Shown: positions 19,036 to 28,391 of the stretch, in pieces | Layout: each line of letters starts with the position of its first letter | Numbering within the stretch: the stretch's first letter is position 1 | Assembly (NCBI GenBank): GCA_902538515.1 | Contig: CACBFH010000007.1 | Span: 1-39,238 of the forward strand | DNA length: 39,238 nucleotides | Source: an uncultured Prochlorococcus sp. | GTDB lineage: Bacteria; Cyanobacteriota; Cyanobacteriia; PCC-6307; Cyanobiaceae | Direction of reading: 5' to 3' | The notes under the pieces: generated by a model | Told to the model about the DNA's origin: nothing | The model's database searches: none | The model's input: the letters and a program-made list of their open reading frames with translations, nothing else | Position numbers and translations under genes: made by a program

Positions 19036-21942
19036 TTAAGAAAATTCAAGGTTAATAATATTTGAACATCTTTTGCATAATTTTGTATTTTGGATTCCTG
19101 TAAAAGTTTCTTTTTGATAATGCCAACATCTATCACATTTTTGACCATCAGCCCTACAAATTTGGATCTTTCCAAACTTGTTATCATCGATAATTAGTGA
19201 ATTATCAGCCAAATCGGATACTAATTGGAAATTTGAAACTATAAGCCAATCCCTAAATAAATCTACATCCTCATTACCAAATTTTTCTAGCCAAATTAGA
19301 GAATCTTTTACAACTTTATCTTCAGGTAAATAATTAACTTTTGTTTCTAAAGCTGCTCCAATCATTTGTTGGTTTCTACATCCTTCTATAGCTTTGTTAA
19401 TTTCGACTCTCAAATTTCTCAAATTTGCGATGTTTTCATTGAGAGTTTGATTTTTCCATGACTGTGAAAAAATTGGCCATCCTCTTTGAAATACAGATTT
19501 TTCTTTAGTTGAATATGGAATATTTTGCCAAATATCTTCAGCCATATGACAAAGCACTGGAGAAATAAGTACGGCTAAATTTTCAACAACTTTTGACATG
19601 ACGAACTGACAAGATCTTCTCCTAAATTGTGATTTTGAACTTACATATAATCTATCCTTAGCAATATCCAAATAAAAATTTGATAGATCTATAACGCAAA
19701 AACTTTGCAAAATTTGGAAAAATTTGGAAAATTCATAATTTTCATAAGCATTTGATATTTGATCTGTAACCTCAACTAATCTGCCTAACATCCATTGATC
19801 TAAGAGGGGCAGTTGATCAATTTCAAAACTATCAATTTTAGGATCATAATCATGAATATTACCTAGAAGATATCTTGCAGTATTACGAACTTTTCTATAA
19901 ACGTCTGAAAGTTGCTTGAGTATATTGGAACCTATTGGAACATCTACTGAATAATCTACAGAGCTTACCCATAGCCTTAAAACATCAGCACCATATGCAG
20001 GATCAGTTTTTTTATTATTACCTCCATTAATAATTATGTTTGGATCAACAACATTTCCTAAAGATTTGCTCATTTTTCTTCCGTTTTCATCAAGTGCAAA
20101 ACCATGAGTTAAAACTTTCTTATATGGAGGCTTATTATTGACTGCAACAGATGTTAATAAAGAAGACTGAAACCATCCTCGATGTTGATCTGAGCCCTCT
20201 AAATAAAGATCTGCTGGATACTTTAATTCACTTCTTAGTTCACATACTGCGGCCCAGCTAGATCCAGAATCGAACCAAACATCCATTGTATCTGTTCCTT
20301 TTTTCCAAAGATCAGATTCTTTTGCATAATTTTCTGGCAAAAGATTCTTAACATCCCAATCCCACCAAATATCTGCTCCATGTTCACTAAAAAGTTCTTG
20401 AATATGATTAATTATCTCCTTGTTAAGGAGAATATCATTACCATTTTTTTTATAAAAAACTGGAATAGGGACTCCCCATGACCTTTGTCTAGAAATACAC
20501 CAATCTCCTCTACCAACAACCATAGAATAAATTCTTTTCTTTCCAGTCTCTGGCATCCATTCAACATCTTCGATTGCCTTTAATGCAGATGATCTAAAGC
20601 CATTTACAGATGCAAACCATTGTTCTGTTGCCCTAAAAATAGTTGGTTTTTTGGTTCTCCAATCATAGGGATATCTATGCTTATAATTTTCTTGTAATAA
20701 AAGCAAATTATTTCCTTTTAAATGTTTAATAATTAAATCATTTGCATCTTTCAGGACATTTGATCCTTTGAATTGACCAGAATATTCATTTAAGTTACCT
20801 TTTTCATCAACGACACATGTTATTGGTAAATCATATTTTTGACCCACATTAAAATCATCTATCCCATGACCAGGCGCAGTATGAACAATTCCAGTCCCTG
20901 ATTCTGTAGTAATATAATCTCCTCCAATTACAATTCTGCAATTTTTATTCCTAGAGGGATGTTGATATTCAATATTTTCCAATTTGGAGCCTTGAACCTC
21001 TAAAAGCACCTTGAAATCTTTATTAAATTTCTTACTTATTTCAGAAAATAAATCCTCAGCAAAAAGGTAAATTTTCTTCCCTTCATCGATAGCAAAAACG
21101 TACTTTATTTTTGGATTTACTGCAACTGCTTCATTTGCAGGTATAGTCCAAGGAGTTGTGGTCCAGATAGTTATAAAAGAATTATTTTGAAAAAAATCTT
21201 TTTTGATATTAAGGTTTTCTTGGATGAAATTTAATAAAATTTCCTCAGGTATTTTAGTGATTTTTAATGAAACATAAATACTTTTTGAATAATGTTGATC
21301 AGGGTATTCCAATTCAGCTTCTGCAAGTGCAGTCCTTGAACTTGGACTCCAATGTACAGGTTTAAGACCTCGATATATATAGCCATTTAAAAACATTTTC
21401 CCAAATACTCCAATCTGAGCAGATTCATAACTTTTCTTAAGAGTTAAGTAAGGGTTATTCCAATCTCCCCATATGCCCCATCTTTTGAAACCCTCCTTCT
21501 GATTATTAATTTGGATATAGGCATAATCTGTTGCTTTTTTTCTTAAATCTAGAATGTTAAGATTCTTCCTTTCATCAGATTTTAAATTCTGTAGAACTTT
21601 TAATTCAATAGGTAATCCATGACAGTCCCAACCAGGTACGAAGTGAACCCTAAATCTTCTTAAGGTTTTATACTTATTTATTATGTCTTTTAAAACTTTA
21701 TTAAGAGCATGACCCATATGAAGAGCTCCATTTGCATAAGGAGGGCCATCATGTAATGTAAATATTTCTCCTGAATTGCTTGAACCTAATTGGAAATCAA
21801 TATCATTGTTAGCCCAAAAATTCTGTATCTCAGGTTCTCTTACAACCGAGTTAGCACGCATTGAGAAGTCAGTTTTTAATAAATTTAAAGTTTCTTTGTA
21901 AGAAAAGTTTGATTTTTGTTCTTTGCTATTTTGAGATTTCAT
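19036..21942 (-). CDS. ileS: Isoleucyl-tRNA synthetase
   Basis: 968 residues from ATG, a class I aminoacyl-tRNA synthetase of the bacterial type. The N-terminus has the HIGH-type motif ([21 protein letters not shown] at residues 75-78). The CP1 editing region contains the [11 protein letters not shown] strand and [12 protein letters not shown]. The KMSKS loop ([11 protein letters not shown]) follows at about residue 620. The C-terminal zinc motif is intact (CDRCWHY and LCKRC). Presence of the zinc finger and the length place it with the type most bacteria carry, not the mupirocin-resistant type. Its promoter must lie in the 121 bases before the Ycf66-like gene. Confidence 0.98.
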   Translation of the reverse strand: MKSQNSKEQKSNFSYKETLNLLKTDFSMRANSVVREPEIQNFWANNDIDFQLGSSNSGEIFTLHDGPPYANGALHMGHALNKVLKDIINKYKTLRRFRVHFVPGWDCHGLPIELKVLQNLKSDERKNLNILDLRKKATDYAYIQINNQKEGFKRWGIWGDWNNPYLTLKKSYESAQIGVFGKMFLNGYIYRGLKPVHWSPSSRTALAEAELEYPDQHYSKSIYVSLKITKIPEEILLNFIQENLNIKKDFFQNNSFITIWTTTPWTIPANEAVAVNPKIKYVFAIDEGKKIYLFAEDLFSEISKKFNKDFKVLLEVQGSKLENIEYQHPSRNKNCRIVIGGDYITTESGTGIVHTAPGHGIDDFNVGQKYDLPITCVVDEKGNLNEYSGQFKGSNVLKDANDLIIKHLKGNNLLLLQENYKHRYPYDWRTKKPTIFRATEQWFASVNGFRSSALKAIEDVEWMPETGKKRIYSMVVGRGDWCISRQRSWGVPIPVFYKKNGNDILLNKEIINHIQELFSEHGADIWWDWDVKNLLPENYAKESDLWKKGTDTMDVWFDSGSSWAAVCELRSELKYPADLYLEGSDQHRGWFQSSLLTSVAVNNKPPYKKVLTHGFALDENGRKMSKSLGNVVDPNIIINGGNNKKTDPAYGADVLRLWVSSVDYSVDVPIGSNILKQLSDVYRKVRNTARYLLGNIHDYDPKIDSFEIDQLPLLDQWMLGRLVEVTDQISNAYENYEFSKFFQILQSFCVIDLSNFYLDIAKDRLYVSSKSQFRRRSCQFVMSKVVENLAVLISPVLCHMAEDIWQNIPYSTKEKSVFQRGWPIFSQSWKNQTLNENIANLRNLRVEINKAIEGCRNQQMIGAALETKVNYLPEDKVVKDSLIWLEKFGNEDVDLFRDWLIVSNFQLVSDLADNSLIIDDNKFGKIQICRADGQKCDRCWHYQKETFTGIQNTKLCKRCSNIINLEFS

Positions 21943-22063
21943 ACGACGATATAAGAAATATTGGTGATCAAAAGAATTATTTAAATAAATCTAATTCATT
22001 ATATTCTTTCTTAATTGACCTGTAGTATTTTTGGGATGTTTCAAATAACCAATTTGTTTGATT

Positions 22064-22513
22064 TCAGACTTTTATATTATCATTCTTATCATTTCTCACC
22101 CACTTCTTTTGGGTTGAGTTTTTAATATTGCTACCAAAATTAAAAAGATTTGAAGGTTTTTTGAAATCACCATATACCAGGTTAATCGATTCTAATATTT
22201 TCAAAAAGTTATTTTTAAACTCCAAAAAGGTACTTAATTTTTTCTTTTCGTTATCTGTCAATTGGTACCATCTAGATAAAAAAAGCTCTACTAGATAAAA
22301 AATAACTAGTACTGTTAAAAAAAGGAAAATTACAAAAAATGATTCATCTAGAATTTTATTTTTAATTATTAATATCAAACCTATTAATAAATTTAAAAAA
22401 GCTTTTATTAAGTCTTTTGGTTTGCCGAGCTCAAGATAAATTATCGGTACAGTTAGAAAAATAGTGCCAACTAAAATATAAAAAATTCCCAAATAAAATA
22501 TCGAACTATTCAT
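22064..22513 (-). CDS. Small membrane protein, possibly Ycf66-like
   Basis: 149 residues from ATG, with three hydrophobic helices (about 4-25, 33-51, 59-77) followed by a charged soluble tail. The conserved-looking pieces are IYLELGKPKDLIKAFLNLLIGLILI and SRWYQLTDNEKKK. The overall pattern recalls Ycf66-type proteins of cyanobacteria and plastids, but I am working from memory and the match is loose. Function unknown. It lies between tRNA-Leu and ileS, all on the reverse strand. Confidence 0.7.
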   Translation of the reverse strand: MNSSIFYLGIFYILVGTIFLTVPIIYLELGKPKDLIKAFLNLLIGLILIIKNKILDESFFVIFLFLTVLVIFYLVELFLSRWYQLTDNEKKKLSTFLEFKNNFLKILESINLVYGDFKKPSNLFNFGSNIKNSTQKKWVRNDKNDNIKV

Positions 22514-22584
22514 TAAATTAAATACTTAATTAAATTATAAGAGTTTATATAAATAAACAAACTATCTATCAGAGTTTCCTTAAG

Positions 22585-22666
22585 TGCGGTCGGGGAGACT
22601 TGAACTCCCACACCCGAAGATACGAGTACCTAAAACTCGCGCGTCTACCAATTCCGCCACGACCGC
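22585..22666 (-). tRNA. tRNA-Leu(UAG)
   Basis: Read on the reverse strand, the acceptor stem GCGGUCG pairs with CGACCGC and the discriminator is A, the leucine identity base. The anticodon stem CGAGT/ACTCG encloses TTTAGGT with anticodon UAG, and GTTCAAGTC forms the T-loop region. A long variable arm (TATCTTCGGGTGT) is present, as in class II tRNAs. No CCA is encoded. It is the isoacceptor for CUN leucine codons. Confidence 0.95.
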
Positions 22667-22714
22667 TCAAATAAGATAATAATTGAAAGAGGTTTATTTT
22701 AAAAATTTTTTTTC

Positions 22715-22786
22715 TTAAGATGATTAATTTGACACATTAAAATCTCTTTAAAAAAATTTTTATGTTTGAGCATGCAATCATCTTAA
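22715..22786. repeat. 11-bp perfect inverted repeat upstream of crtR
   Basis: TTAAGATGATT at 22715-22725 is matched exactly by its reverse complement AATCATCTTAA at 22776-22786, with 50 bases between. The right arm ends 36 bases before the ATT at which crtR probably starts. It could be an operator for a dimeric regulator with widely spaced half-sites, or a long stem in the crtR leader. Chance is possible in such AT-rich DNA, although the arms contain GATGAT rather than only A and T. Confidence 0.45.
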
Positions 22787-22822
22787 AATATTAGTTATAT
22801 TACTTAAAGAATATAAGAAACT

Positions 22823-23842
22823 ATTTCAAACTTAATCAGTAAAAATACAACGGAAAATTCTAATTCTTCAAAAACATTTAATTGGCAAAAAGAGATTAAA
22901 AATTACGTAGATCCGCCAAGTTTTTGGAATCCAACATTAGGTTTATTTTTTGGCGGTTATTTTCTTGCTTTTCTTAGCATATGGCAATGGTATAGAGGTG
23001 TTTGGCCTTTACCTTTACTTGTAGCTACTGCGTTTTTAGCTTTACATATTGAGGGTACTGTTATTCATGATGCCTGTCATAAAGCTGCTCATCCAGTACC
23101 TTGGATAAATCAAGCAATGGGCCATGGCTCAGCTATTCTATTAGGGTTTAGTTTCCCAGTTTTTACGAGAGTTCATTTACAACATCACATACACGTAAAT
23201 CACCCCAAAAATGATCCAGATCATATTGTCAGTACTTTTGGTCCAATTTGGCTAATTGCTCCAAGATTTTTTTATCATGAAGTTTTTTTCTTTCAAAGAA
23301 AACTTTGGCGAAGATATGAATTGCTACAATGGGGAATTGAAAGATCCATATTCATAACGATTATCTTGGCAGGTTTGAAATTTGACTTTATGAATTTAAT
23401 TTATAACTTATGGTTCGGCCCAGCATTAATGGTAGGAGTCACGTTAGGAATATTTTTTGATTATTTACCTCATAGACCATTTCGATCAAGAAATAAATGG
23501 ATAAATTCTCGAGTTTATCCAAGCAAATTTATGAATTTATTAATAATGGGACAAAATTACCACCTCATTCATCATCTTTGGCCTTCGATTCCTTGGTTTG
23601 AGTACAAAATAGCTTATGAAAAAACTAAGCCTTTATTGGATAAAAAAGGCTCCCCTCAAAGGGTAGGGATATTTGAAAGTAAAGAAGACATTTTTAACTT
23701 TATTTATGATTTATTAATAGGTGTAAGGAGTCATAGCAAAAAGAGGGGAAAAATAAGAAAAATTATAAATTTATATCCAGGCTTTAAAATAAAAAAATTT
23801 TTATTAAGGATAGTCAACAAAACATTTATTGGAAGCAACTAA
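22823..23842 (+). CDS. crtR: Beta-carotene hydroxylase (CrtR), no canonical start codon
   Basis: 339 residues if read from an ATT at 22823. A membrane diiron hydroxylase of the fatty-acid-desaturase superfamily that makes zeaxanthin, the main photoprotective carotenoid of Prochlorococcus. Counting from the ATT, the histidine boxes are HDACHKAAH (82-90), HLQHHIHVNH (118-127) and NYHLIHHLW (245-253). The first ATG in the frame (23117, residue 99) would delete the first box and a membrane helix. From the upstream in-frame TAA (22814-22816) to that ATG there is no ATG, GTG or TTG. The N-terminal text (VDPPSFWNPTLG) fits cyanobacterial CrtR, so the gene seems intact and starts at a near-cognate codon (ATT 22823 or ATC 22835), unless the sequence has an error. 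It converges on gatC with a 5-base gap. Confidence 0.88.
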   Translation: MSNLISKNTTENSNSSKTFNWQKEIKNYVDPPSFWNPTLGLFFGGYFLAFLSIWQWYRGVWPLPLLVATAFLALHIEGTVIHDACHKAAHPVPWINQAMGHGSAILLGFSFPVFTRVHLQHHIHVNHPKNDPDHIVSTFGPIWLIAPRFFYHEVFFFQRKLWRRYELLQWGIERSIFITIILAGLKFDFMNLIYNLWFGPALMVGVTLGIFFDYLPHRPFRSRNKWINSRVYPSKFMNLLIMGQNYHLIHHLWPSIPWFEYKIAYEKTKPLLDKKGSPQRVGIFESKEDIFNFIYDLLIGVRSHSKKRGKIRKIINLYPGFKIKKFLLRIVNKTFIGSN

Positions 23843-23847
23843 CTTAC

Positions 23848-24141
23848 TCATTCATTAATAATTTTTGGTACTTTAAAATACTTGTCTTCTCTCGATGGAC
23901 CCAATTCTAAAAGTTCTTCATTGCAATCAGAATTTTTCTTTTCGTCTTTTCTAAATACATTTACAACCTCAATAGCTCTTGTTGTACAGGGGACATCATC
24001 TGTGTCAATTTTTTCAAGTTGTCTTATATAATCTAATATCTTTTCTAATTGTTCTACATGATTATTAATTTCATTCTCGTTGAGTTCTAATCTCGCCAAA
24101 TGAGCAACTTTTTTTACTTCCTCTTTATTTATTTTTGTCAT
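23848..24141 (-). CDS. gatC: Asp/Glu-tRNA amidotransferase subunit C
   Basis: 97 residues from ATG. The GatC pattern is clear: KEEVKKVAHLARLELNENE at the N-terminus, an EQLEKILDYIRQLEKIDTDDVPCTTRA helix-plus-loop, and a C-terminal ending with SREDKYFKVPKII. GatC bridges GatA and GatB in the complex that converts misacylated Glu-tRNA(Gln), and in some bacteria Asp-tRNA(Asn), to the amidated form. gatA and gatB are not in this window. Convergent with crtR. Confidence 0.95.
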   Translation of the reverse strand: MTKINKEEVKKVAHLARLELNENEINNHVEQLEKILDYIRQLEKIDTDDVPCTTRAIEVVNVFRKDEKKNSDCNEELLELGPSREDKYFKVPKIINE

Positions 24142-24310
24142 ACTTTTAATATTTCTCTTTAATAATAGTTTATTAAGAACAACTTATTTACATATCCTTT
24201 GAATTTCAAATAATTTAAAAAAAATTATCACATTTTTTTGAAAATCAATATCAATTCATAGCCTTAATTATTTTTCTCAGCTAAATATGATATTAGATAG
24301 ATATTAAAAA

Positions 24311-24895
24311 ATAGAAGAAGAATTATTTCCAAAAAATTTTTTTTATCGGCACTCTAAACTTGTTGCTCCTGATTTAATAGGCTGTCACCTCATAAAAAAA
24401 AATAATGAGATAGATCAAGTTAAAGGGGTGATTGTTGAAACTGAAGCTTATTCACAGGAAGAAGAGGCCTGTCATGGCTACCGCAAAATGACTGAATCAA
24501 ATAAATCATTATTTGGCAAACCTGGCACATTTTATATTTACAAATCTTATGGCATTCATCATTGTTTAAACATAGTTACTGATAAAGAAAATTTTGCGAG
24601 TGGTGTCTTGATAAGATCAGTTTTTATATCTAATAAAAATGAAAGATTAGCTTCTGGACCTGGCCTGGTAACTAAAACATTCAGTGTAGACATTTCATTT
24701 AACTCACTTGAAGTTCTTAATAACAAATCTTTATGGATTTCTCCACGAGACTTCACTCTAGAAGAAAAAGATTTTATTCAAACTACGAGAATTGGCATAT
24801 CAAAGGCAAAAAATATAAAATGGCGTTGGTATCTCAAAAATAGTAGGAGTGTAAGTAAAAGATTAAAAGGTGACAGAACACCTAAATTTAAATAA
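24311..24895 (+). CDS. 3-methyladenine DNA glycosylase (AAG/MPG family), no canonical start
   Basis: 194 residues if read from an ATA at 24311, the normal length for bacterial Aag/MPG base-excision enzymes that remove alkylated purines. The N-terminal FFYRHSKLVAPDLIGCHLI, the catalytic GVIVETEAYSQEEEACHG (VETEAY around residues 42-47), FGKPGTFYIYKSYGIHHCLNIV and ASGPGLVTK are all family blocks. A GTG at 24428 would give 155 residues but lose the conserved first strand. Upstream, an in-frame ATG (24287) is followed after six codons by TAA (24305-24307). So the gene begins at a near-cognate ATA or carries a start or nonsense mutation: ATG to ATA at 24311, or CAA to TAA at 24305, would each explain it. 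pyrB follows 21 bases later. Confidence 0.85.
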   Translation: MEEELFPKNFFYRHSKLVAPDLIGCHLIKKNNEIDQVKGVIVETEAYSQEEEACHGYRKMTESNKSLFGKPGTFYIYKSYGIHHCLNIVTDKENFASGVLIRSVFISNKNERLASGPGLVTKTFSVDISFNSLEVLNNKSLWISPRDFTLEEKDFIQTTRIGISKAKNIKWRWYLKNSRSVSKRLKGDRTPKFK

Positions 24896-24916
24896 TCATT
24901 TATCTTTTTAAGCGTA

Positions 24917-25933
24917 ATGCAAATTTGGCCTCATAAACATATCCACACACTAGCTAATTTTTCAATTAAAGATTATGAGTCAGTATTTGAATTAGCTAAT
25001 AGATTTGATGCACTAAAGAATGCAGGCACAAAAAAGATACCGGCCTTACAAGGAACTTTGGTAACGTCTTTATTTTTTGAAGCTAGTACAAGAACAAAAA
25101 ATAGTTTTGAGCTTGCAGCAAAAAGACTTTCTGCTGATGTCCAAACCTTTGCGCCATCTTCCAGCTCTTTAACAAAAGGCGAAACAATAATTGATACAGC
25201 CATAACTTATTCTGCTATGGGTGCGGATACATTAGTTATCAGACATTCATCAAGTTACATAACCTTTGAAATCGCAAAAAAACTTGATGCAATAAATTCC
25301 AAGACTTCGGTTCTTAATGCAGGCGATGGATTACATAGTCACCCCAGCCAAGGATTGCTTGACATCTATACATTGATAAAATTCTTTTCCCAAAAAACAC
25401 TGAATCCAGAGGTTTTAAATTCCAAAAAAATTTTAATAATTGGAGACGTTAATCATTCAAGAGTTGCCAGGTCAAATCTTTGGGCTTTAAGTGCATTCGG
25501 CGCCGATATAATCTTATGTGGTCCTAAGACATTGATACCTGACGAATTTATCAATTTTTTAAAAAACCCCGCGCCAAATCAAACAGAAGATCCTGTTAAA
25601 TCAAGAGGTTCCATAACAATTTCTAGATCATTGGAAGAATCAATAAAAATTGCAGATGCGATTATTGTTTTAAGACTCCAGAAAGAGAGAATGATGGAAA
25701 ATTTACTAAGTAGCATTGATTCATATAGTTTGGATTATGGCTTAACCCCAGAGAAATTATCTTTAAATAACAAAGAAATTCCAATTTTACATCCTGGTCC
25801 TATTAACAGAGATATTGAAATAAGTAGCAAAGTGGTAGATCGATATCCTAATTGCTTAATTAATAACCAAGTTGCAAATGGTATTCCTATAAGAATGGCT
25901 TTGCTTTATCTATTACAAAAACACAACAAGTAA
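24917..25933 (+). CDS. pyrB: Aspartate carbamoyltransferase, catalytic chain
   Basis: 338 residues from ATG. The carbamoyl-phosphate loop [19 protein letters not shown] is the ATCase/OTCase signature, KGETIIDT and the [10 protein letters not shown] block follow, and [11 protein letters not shown] near the C-terminus is typical of PyrB. It catalyses the first committed step of pyrimidine synthesis. No pyrI regulatory chain is near, in line with the trimeric class B/C-like bacterial enzymes. It lies 21 bases after the DNA glycosylase on the same strand and converges on the Ycf20-like gene with a 2-base gap. Confidence 0.97.
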   Translation: MQIWPHKHIHTLANFSIKDYESVFELANRFDALKNAGTKKIPALQGTLVTSLFFEASTRTKNSFELAAKRLSADVQTFAPSSSSLTKGETIIDTAITYSAMGADTLVIRHSSSYITFEIAKKLDAINSKTSVLNAGDGLHSHPSQGLLDIYTLIKFFSQKTLNPEVLNSKKILIIGDVNHSRVARSNLWALSAFGADIILCGPKTLIPDEFINFLKNPAPNQTEDPVKSRGSITISRSLEESIKIADAIIVLRLQKERMMENLLSSIDSYSLDYGLTPEKLSLNNKEIPILHPGPINRDIEISSKVVDRYPNCLINNQVANGIPIRMALLYLLQKHNK

Positions 25934-25935
25934 AT

Positions 25936-26277
25936 TTATAGCAACTTCAGACTTTCAGTAAAGAAACCATAAAATAATCCCAATCTTAAAGAGTCTAATA
26001 AAAGTACTAAAAATTTCTTTTTCTTTTCGAATCTAAAATTTCTTCTAAGAACTATTAAAAACTCAATAAAAACTACTGATATGAAAGCAGCTACTGGATC
26101 CATGAGTTCCACAACGGCACTTACCATACCAAGAGAACTTCCAAAAAAGTAGCCGATTAAAATTGTAATCAATGATATTGAATATCTTCTCCATGGATTA
26201 TTAGCCCAAATACTTAATGTCTGAATATTTTCCACAATTTTTAGCTGAAATTTTGTCTTTTGAGGTTTAACAACCAT
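25936..26277 (-). CDS. DUF565 / Ycf20-like membrane protein
   Basis: 113 residues from ATG, with NPWRRYSISLITILIGYFFGSSLG in the first half and three likely membrane helices (about 34-58, 61-78, 90-108). The NPWR motif followed by a Gly-rich helix is characteristic of the DUF565/Ycf20 family of cyanobacteria and plastids. Algal and plant members are linked to thermal energy dissipation, but the function in cyanobacteria is not clear. It lies 11 bases after the 66-residue protein on the same strand. Confidence 0.83.
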   Translation of the reverse strand: MVVKPQKTKFQLKIVENIQTLSIWANNPWRRYSISLITILIGYFFGSSLGMVSAVVELMDPVAAFISVVFIEFLIVLRRNFRFEKKKKFLVLLLDSLRLGLFYGFFTESLKLL

Positions 26278-26288
26278 TTTGCATTAAA

Positions 26289-26489
26289 CTAAGCAGCCTC
26301 AGAGTTTGATTGAATTTTAGTATTTCCTTCTATTAATTCAAGTAATGCTTCCAACTGAGCCATTAATCCTCTTAATTCGCCTGGTTCAGGGAGAAGGTCA
26401 TCTTCTTTTATTCCTAAATGCATTTCTCTGAGCTCTTGCCTTAAATAGCGTATGTGACTAATGACTTGCTCTCTTTTGGTTTGCGACAT
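26289..26489 (-). CDS. Small conserved protein of unknown function
   Basis: 66 residues from ATG, helical and charged: MSQTKREQVISHIRYLRQEL then LLPEPGELRGLMAQLEALLELIEGN. It has no membrane helix. The regular heptad-like Leu spacing in both halves suggests a helical hairpin or dimer. I do not recognise a family. Its codon pattern and its position 11 bases upstream of the Ycf20-like gene support a real gene in a two-gene unit. Confidence 0.75.
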   Translation of the reverse strand: MSQTKREQVISHIRYLRQELREMHLGIKEDDLLPEPGELRGLMAQLEALLELIEGNTKIQSNSEAA

Positions 26490-26707
26490 GATATCGATTT
26501 TATCATATATTTTAAAAAAGAATATTTTTGAAAATGAGAGTTTGCATGTTTATAACTGAGAATGAAGATAAATGACTTAACAACAATTTAAAAAGATTAT
26601 GAAAATCGAAAATTATAATATCCTTGAAAATATGTACTTAATTCTTTAGTCAATTTTTAAATAATTACTTGAGGCTTTATTATTAGAAAGTATTGACTTT
26701 ACTCAAT

Positions 26708-26929
26708 ATGAAATTCATTTCTGAAAATAAAATAAGCGAGGAACTAGTGAATTCTTTTGATGAAAAAATGACCCTTGAGCTCGCTAAAAGGCTAGAGGAA
26801 GACAATTATAATACTCCATTTGATGGATTAAAAGACTGGCACTTACTGAGGGCTCTTGCAATCAATAGACCTGAATTGACCACTAATTATACTCATCTCC
26901 TTGATCAGGAACCTTTCGATGAAAATTAA
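26708..26929 (+). CDS. Small cyanobacterial protein (DUF2555-like)
   Basis: 73 residues from the ATG at 26708. A TTG at 26693 in frame would add five residues, and I prefer the ATG. The block LAKRLEEDNYNTPFDGLKDWHLLRALAINRPELTTNYTHLLD matches the cyanobacterial DUF2555 family as I recall it. It is soluble, and the function is unknown. It overlaps the start of coaBC by 11 bases, so the two are probably translated together. Confidence 0.85.
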   Translation: MKFISENKISEELVNSFDEKMTLELAKRLEEDNYNTPFDGLKDWHLLRALAINRPELTTNYTHLLDQEPFDEN

Positions 26930-28175
26930 AAGTAAGGACTCCAAAATAAAGGTTCTTTTATTAATAACTGGAAGTATCGCAGCTGTAAGAATTCCATTAT
27001 TAGTTAGCCAATTAACGAAAGAAAATTATGAAATAAGATGCGTTTTATCAAAAAATGCAGAAAAATTAATAAAGCCTCTTTCTCTTTCTATTCTAAGTAG
27101 AAACCCGTGCATTTTAGAAAATGATCAATGGTCAAATAGTCAATCAACACCTCTTCACATAGAACTAAGTAATTGGGCTGATATTTTAATCATTGCGCCT
27201 TTAACAGCGACAACATTAGCAAAATGGGTAACTGGAAATGCAGAGGGATTGATCCCAAGCATCTTAATAGCAAATATAAAGCCAATTATTGTTGCACCAG
27301 CAATGAATACACAAATGTGGCTAAATAAAGCTGTCCAAAAAAATTATGAGAATTTACAAAATTACGAAAATGTTTTGTCTTTGCAACCAAGTGAAGGCCT
27401 CTTAGCATGTGATGTTATTGGCATCGGTAAGATACCTCCAAATGATCTAATCCAGTTAGCTCTTGAATTTATAGCTTCAAACAAACAAAATGAATATCGC
27501 AAAGATTTACTTAATAAAGAAATTTTAATAACCGGAGGGTGTACCTCAGAGAAAATTGACGCGGCAAGACACATTACTAACAAAAGTTCTGGAGCTATGG
27601 GCCTACTTCTTTCTCAAGTAGCGAGGTTCAGAGGAGCACAAGTAAAATATGTTCATGGGCCTCTGAAAATAAATAAGAATCTTTCTGATGGAATAAAAAG
27701 ATATGAAATTGAAAATAGTGTTGATTTAATTAGGGAACTTAATAATGAAATATCAAATTGCGATTATTTTTTCATGAATGCAGCAGTATCTGATTTCAAA
27801 GTAACCTCTGATACTTCAGATAAAATTCCAAAAAATCAAATTAATGCTCATTTGAATCAAAACTTTGAGCTTGTCCCAGATATTTTAAAATTAATTAGTA
27901 AATCAAAAAAAGAAAACCAAATTTTTGTAGGCTTTTGTGCTTTTACAGGATCTATTGAAGAAGCACGAATGACAATTAAAGAAAAGATTATTCAAAAGGG
28001 TTGTGATTATTTATTCGCAAATCCAATTGATATTGAAGGTCAAGGATTTGGTTTTTTAGCGCAAAATGAAGGTTGGCTATTCGATAAAAAAAATATGGAA
28101 TACTATATGAAAAAAACATCTAAAGTTGATTTAGCAAATAAATTAATAACTCAAGTTATTTCAGAAAAAAATTAA
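26919..28175 (+). CDS. coaBC: Bifunctional phosphopantothenoylcysteine decarboxylase/synthetase
   Basis: 418 residues from the ATG at 26919. An in-frame TTG at 26901 would extend it by six. The N-terminal flavoprotein CoaC domain has VLLLITGSIAAVRIP, the catalytic-His strand HIELSNWADILIIAPLTA and the substrate clamp PAMNTQMW. The C-terminal CoaB ligase domain starts near residue 200 with ITGGCTSEKIDAARHITNKSSGAMG and has FMNAAVSDFK. Together they turn 4'-phosphopantothenate and cysteine into 4'-phosphopantetheine for coenzyme A. It overlaps the small DUF2555-like gene by 11 bases. Confidence 0.96.
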   Translation: MKIKSKDSKIKVLLLITGSIAAVRIPLLVSQLTKENYEIRCVLSKNAEKLIKPLSLSILSRNPCILENDQWSNSQSTPLHIELSNWADILIIAPLTATTLAKWVTGNAEGLIPSILIANIKPIIVAPAMNTQMWLNKAVQKNYENLQNYENVLSLQPSEGLLACDVIGIGKIPPNDLIQLALEFIASNKQNEYRKDLLNKEILITGGCTSEKIDAARHITNKSSGAMGLLLSQVARFRGAQVKYVHGPLKINKNLSDGIKRYEIENSVDLIRELNNEISNCDYFFMNAAVSDFKVTSDTSDKIPKNQINAHLNQNFELVPDILKLISKSKKENQIFVGFCAFTGSIEEARMTIKEKIIQKGCDYLFANPIDIEGQGFGFLAQNEGWLFDKKNMEYYMKKTSKVDLANKLITQVISEKN

Positions 28176-28391
28176 AAAAAAATTTTTTATTTGTATTTTT
28201 TTGTAATCTTAATCATTAAAAATAATGTGATAGCTTAAAATGATTCAAGTTTTCAAAAATCAAAAAAGCTACGGGTTGTTTCGAGGATTTAAAAGTCCTA
28301 TCTAATACGGTCTTTTCTCTTGTAATATCCGTACTGAACTATTTAGGTGACCATTAATCAATCGTCACATAACTTTACTGCAACTTTAATT

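Noticed and set aside
23117-23842. A truncated 241-residue desaturase starting at ATG 23117
   Set aside because: The open frame continues upstream with the first histidine box and a conserved membrane helix, so the longer crtR is the real gene.
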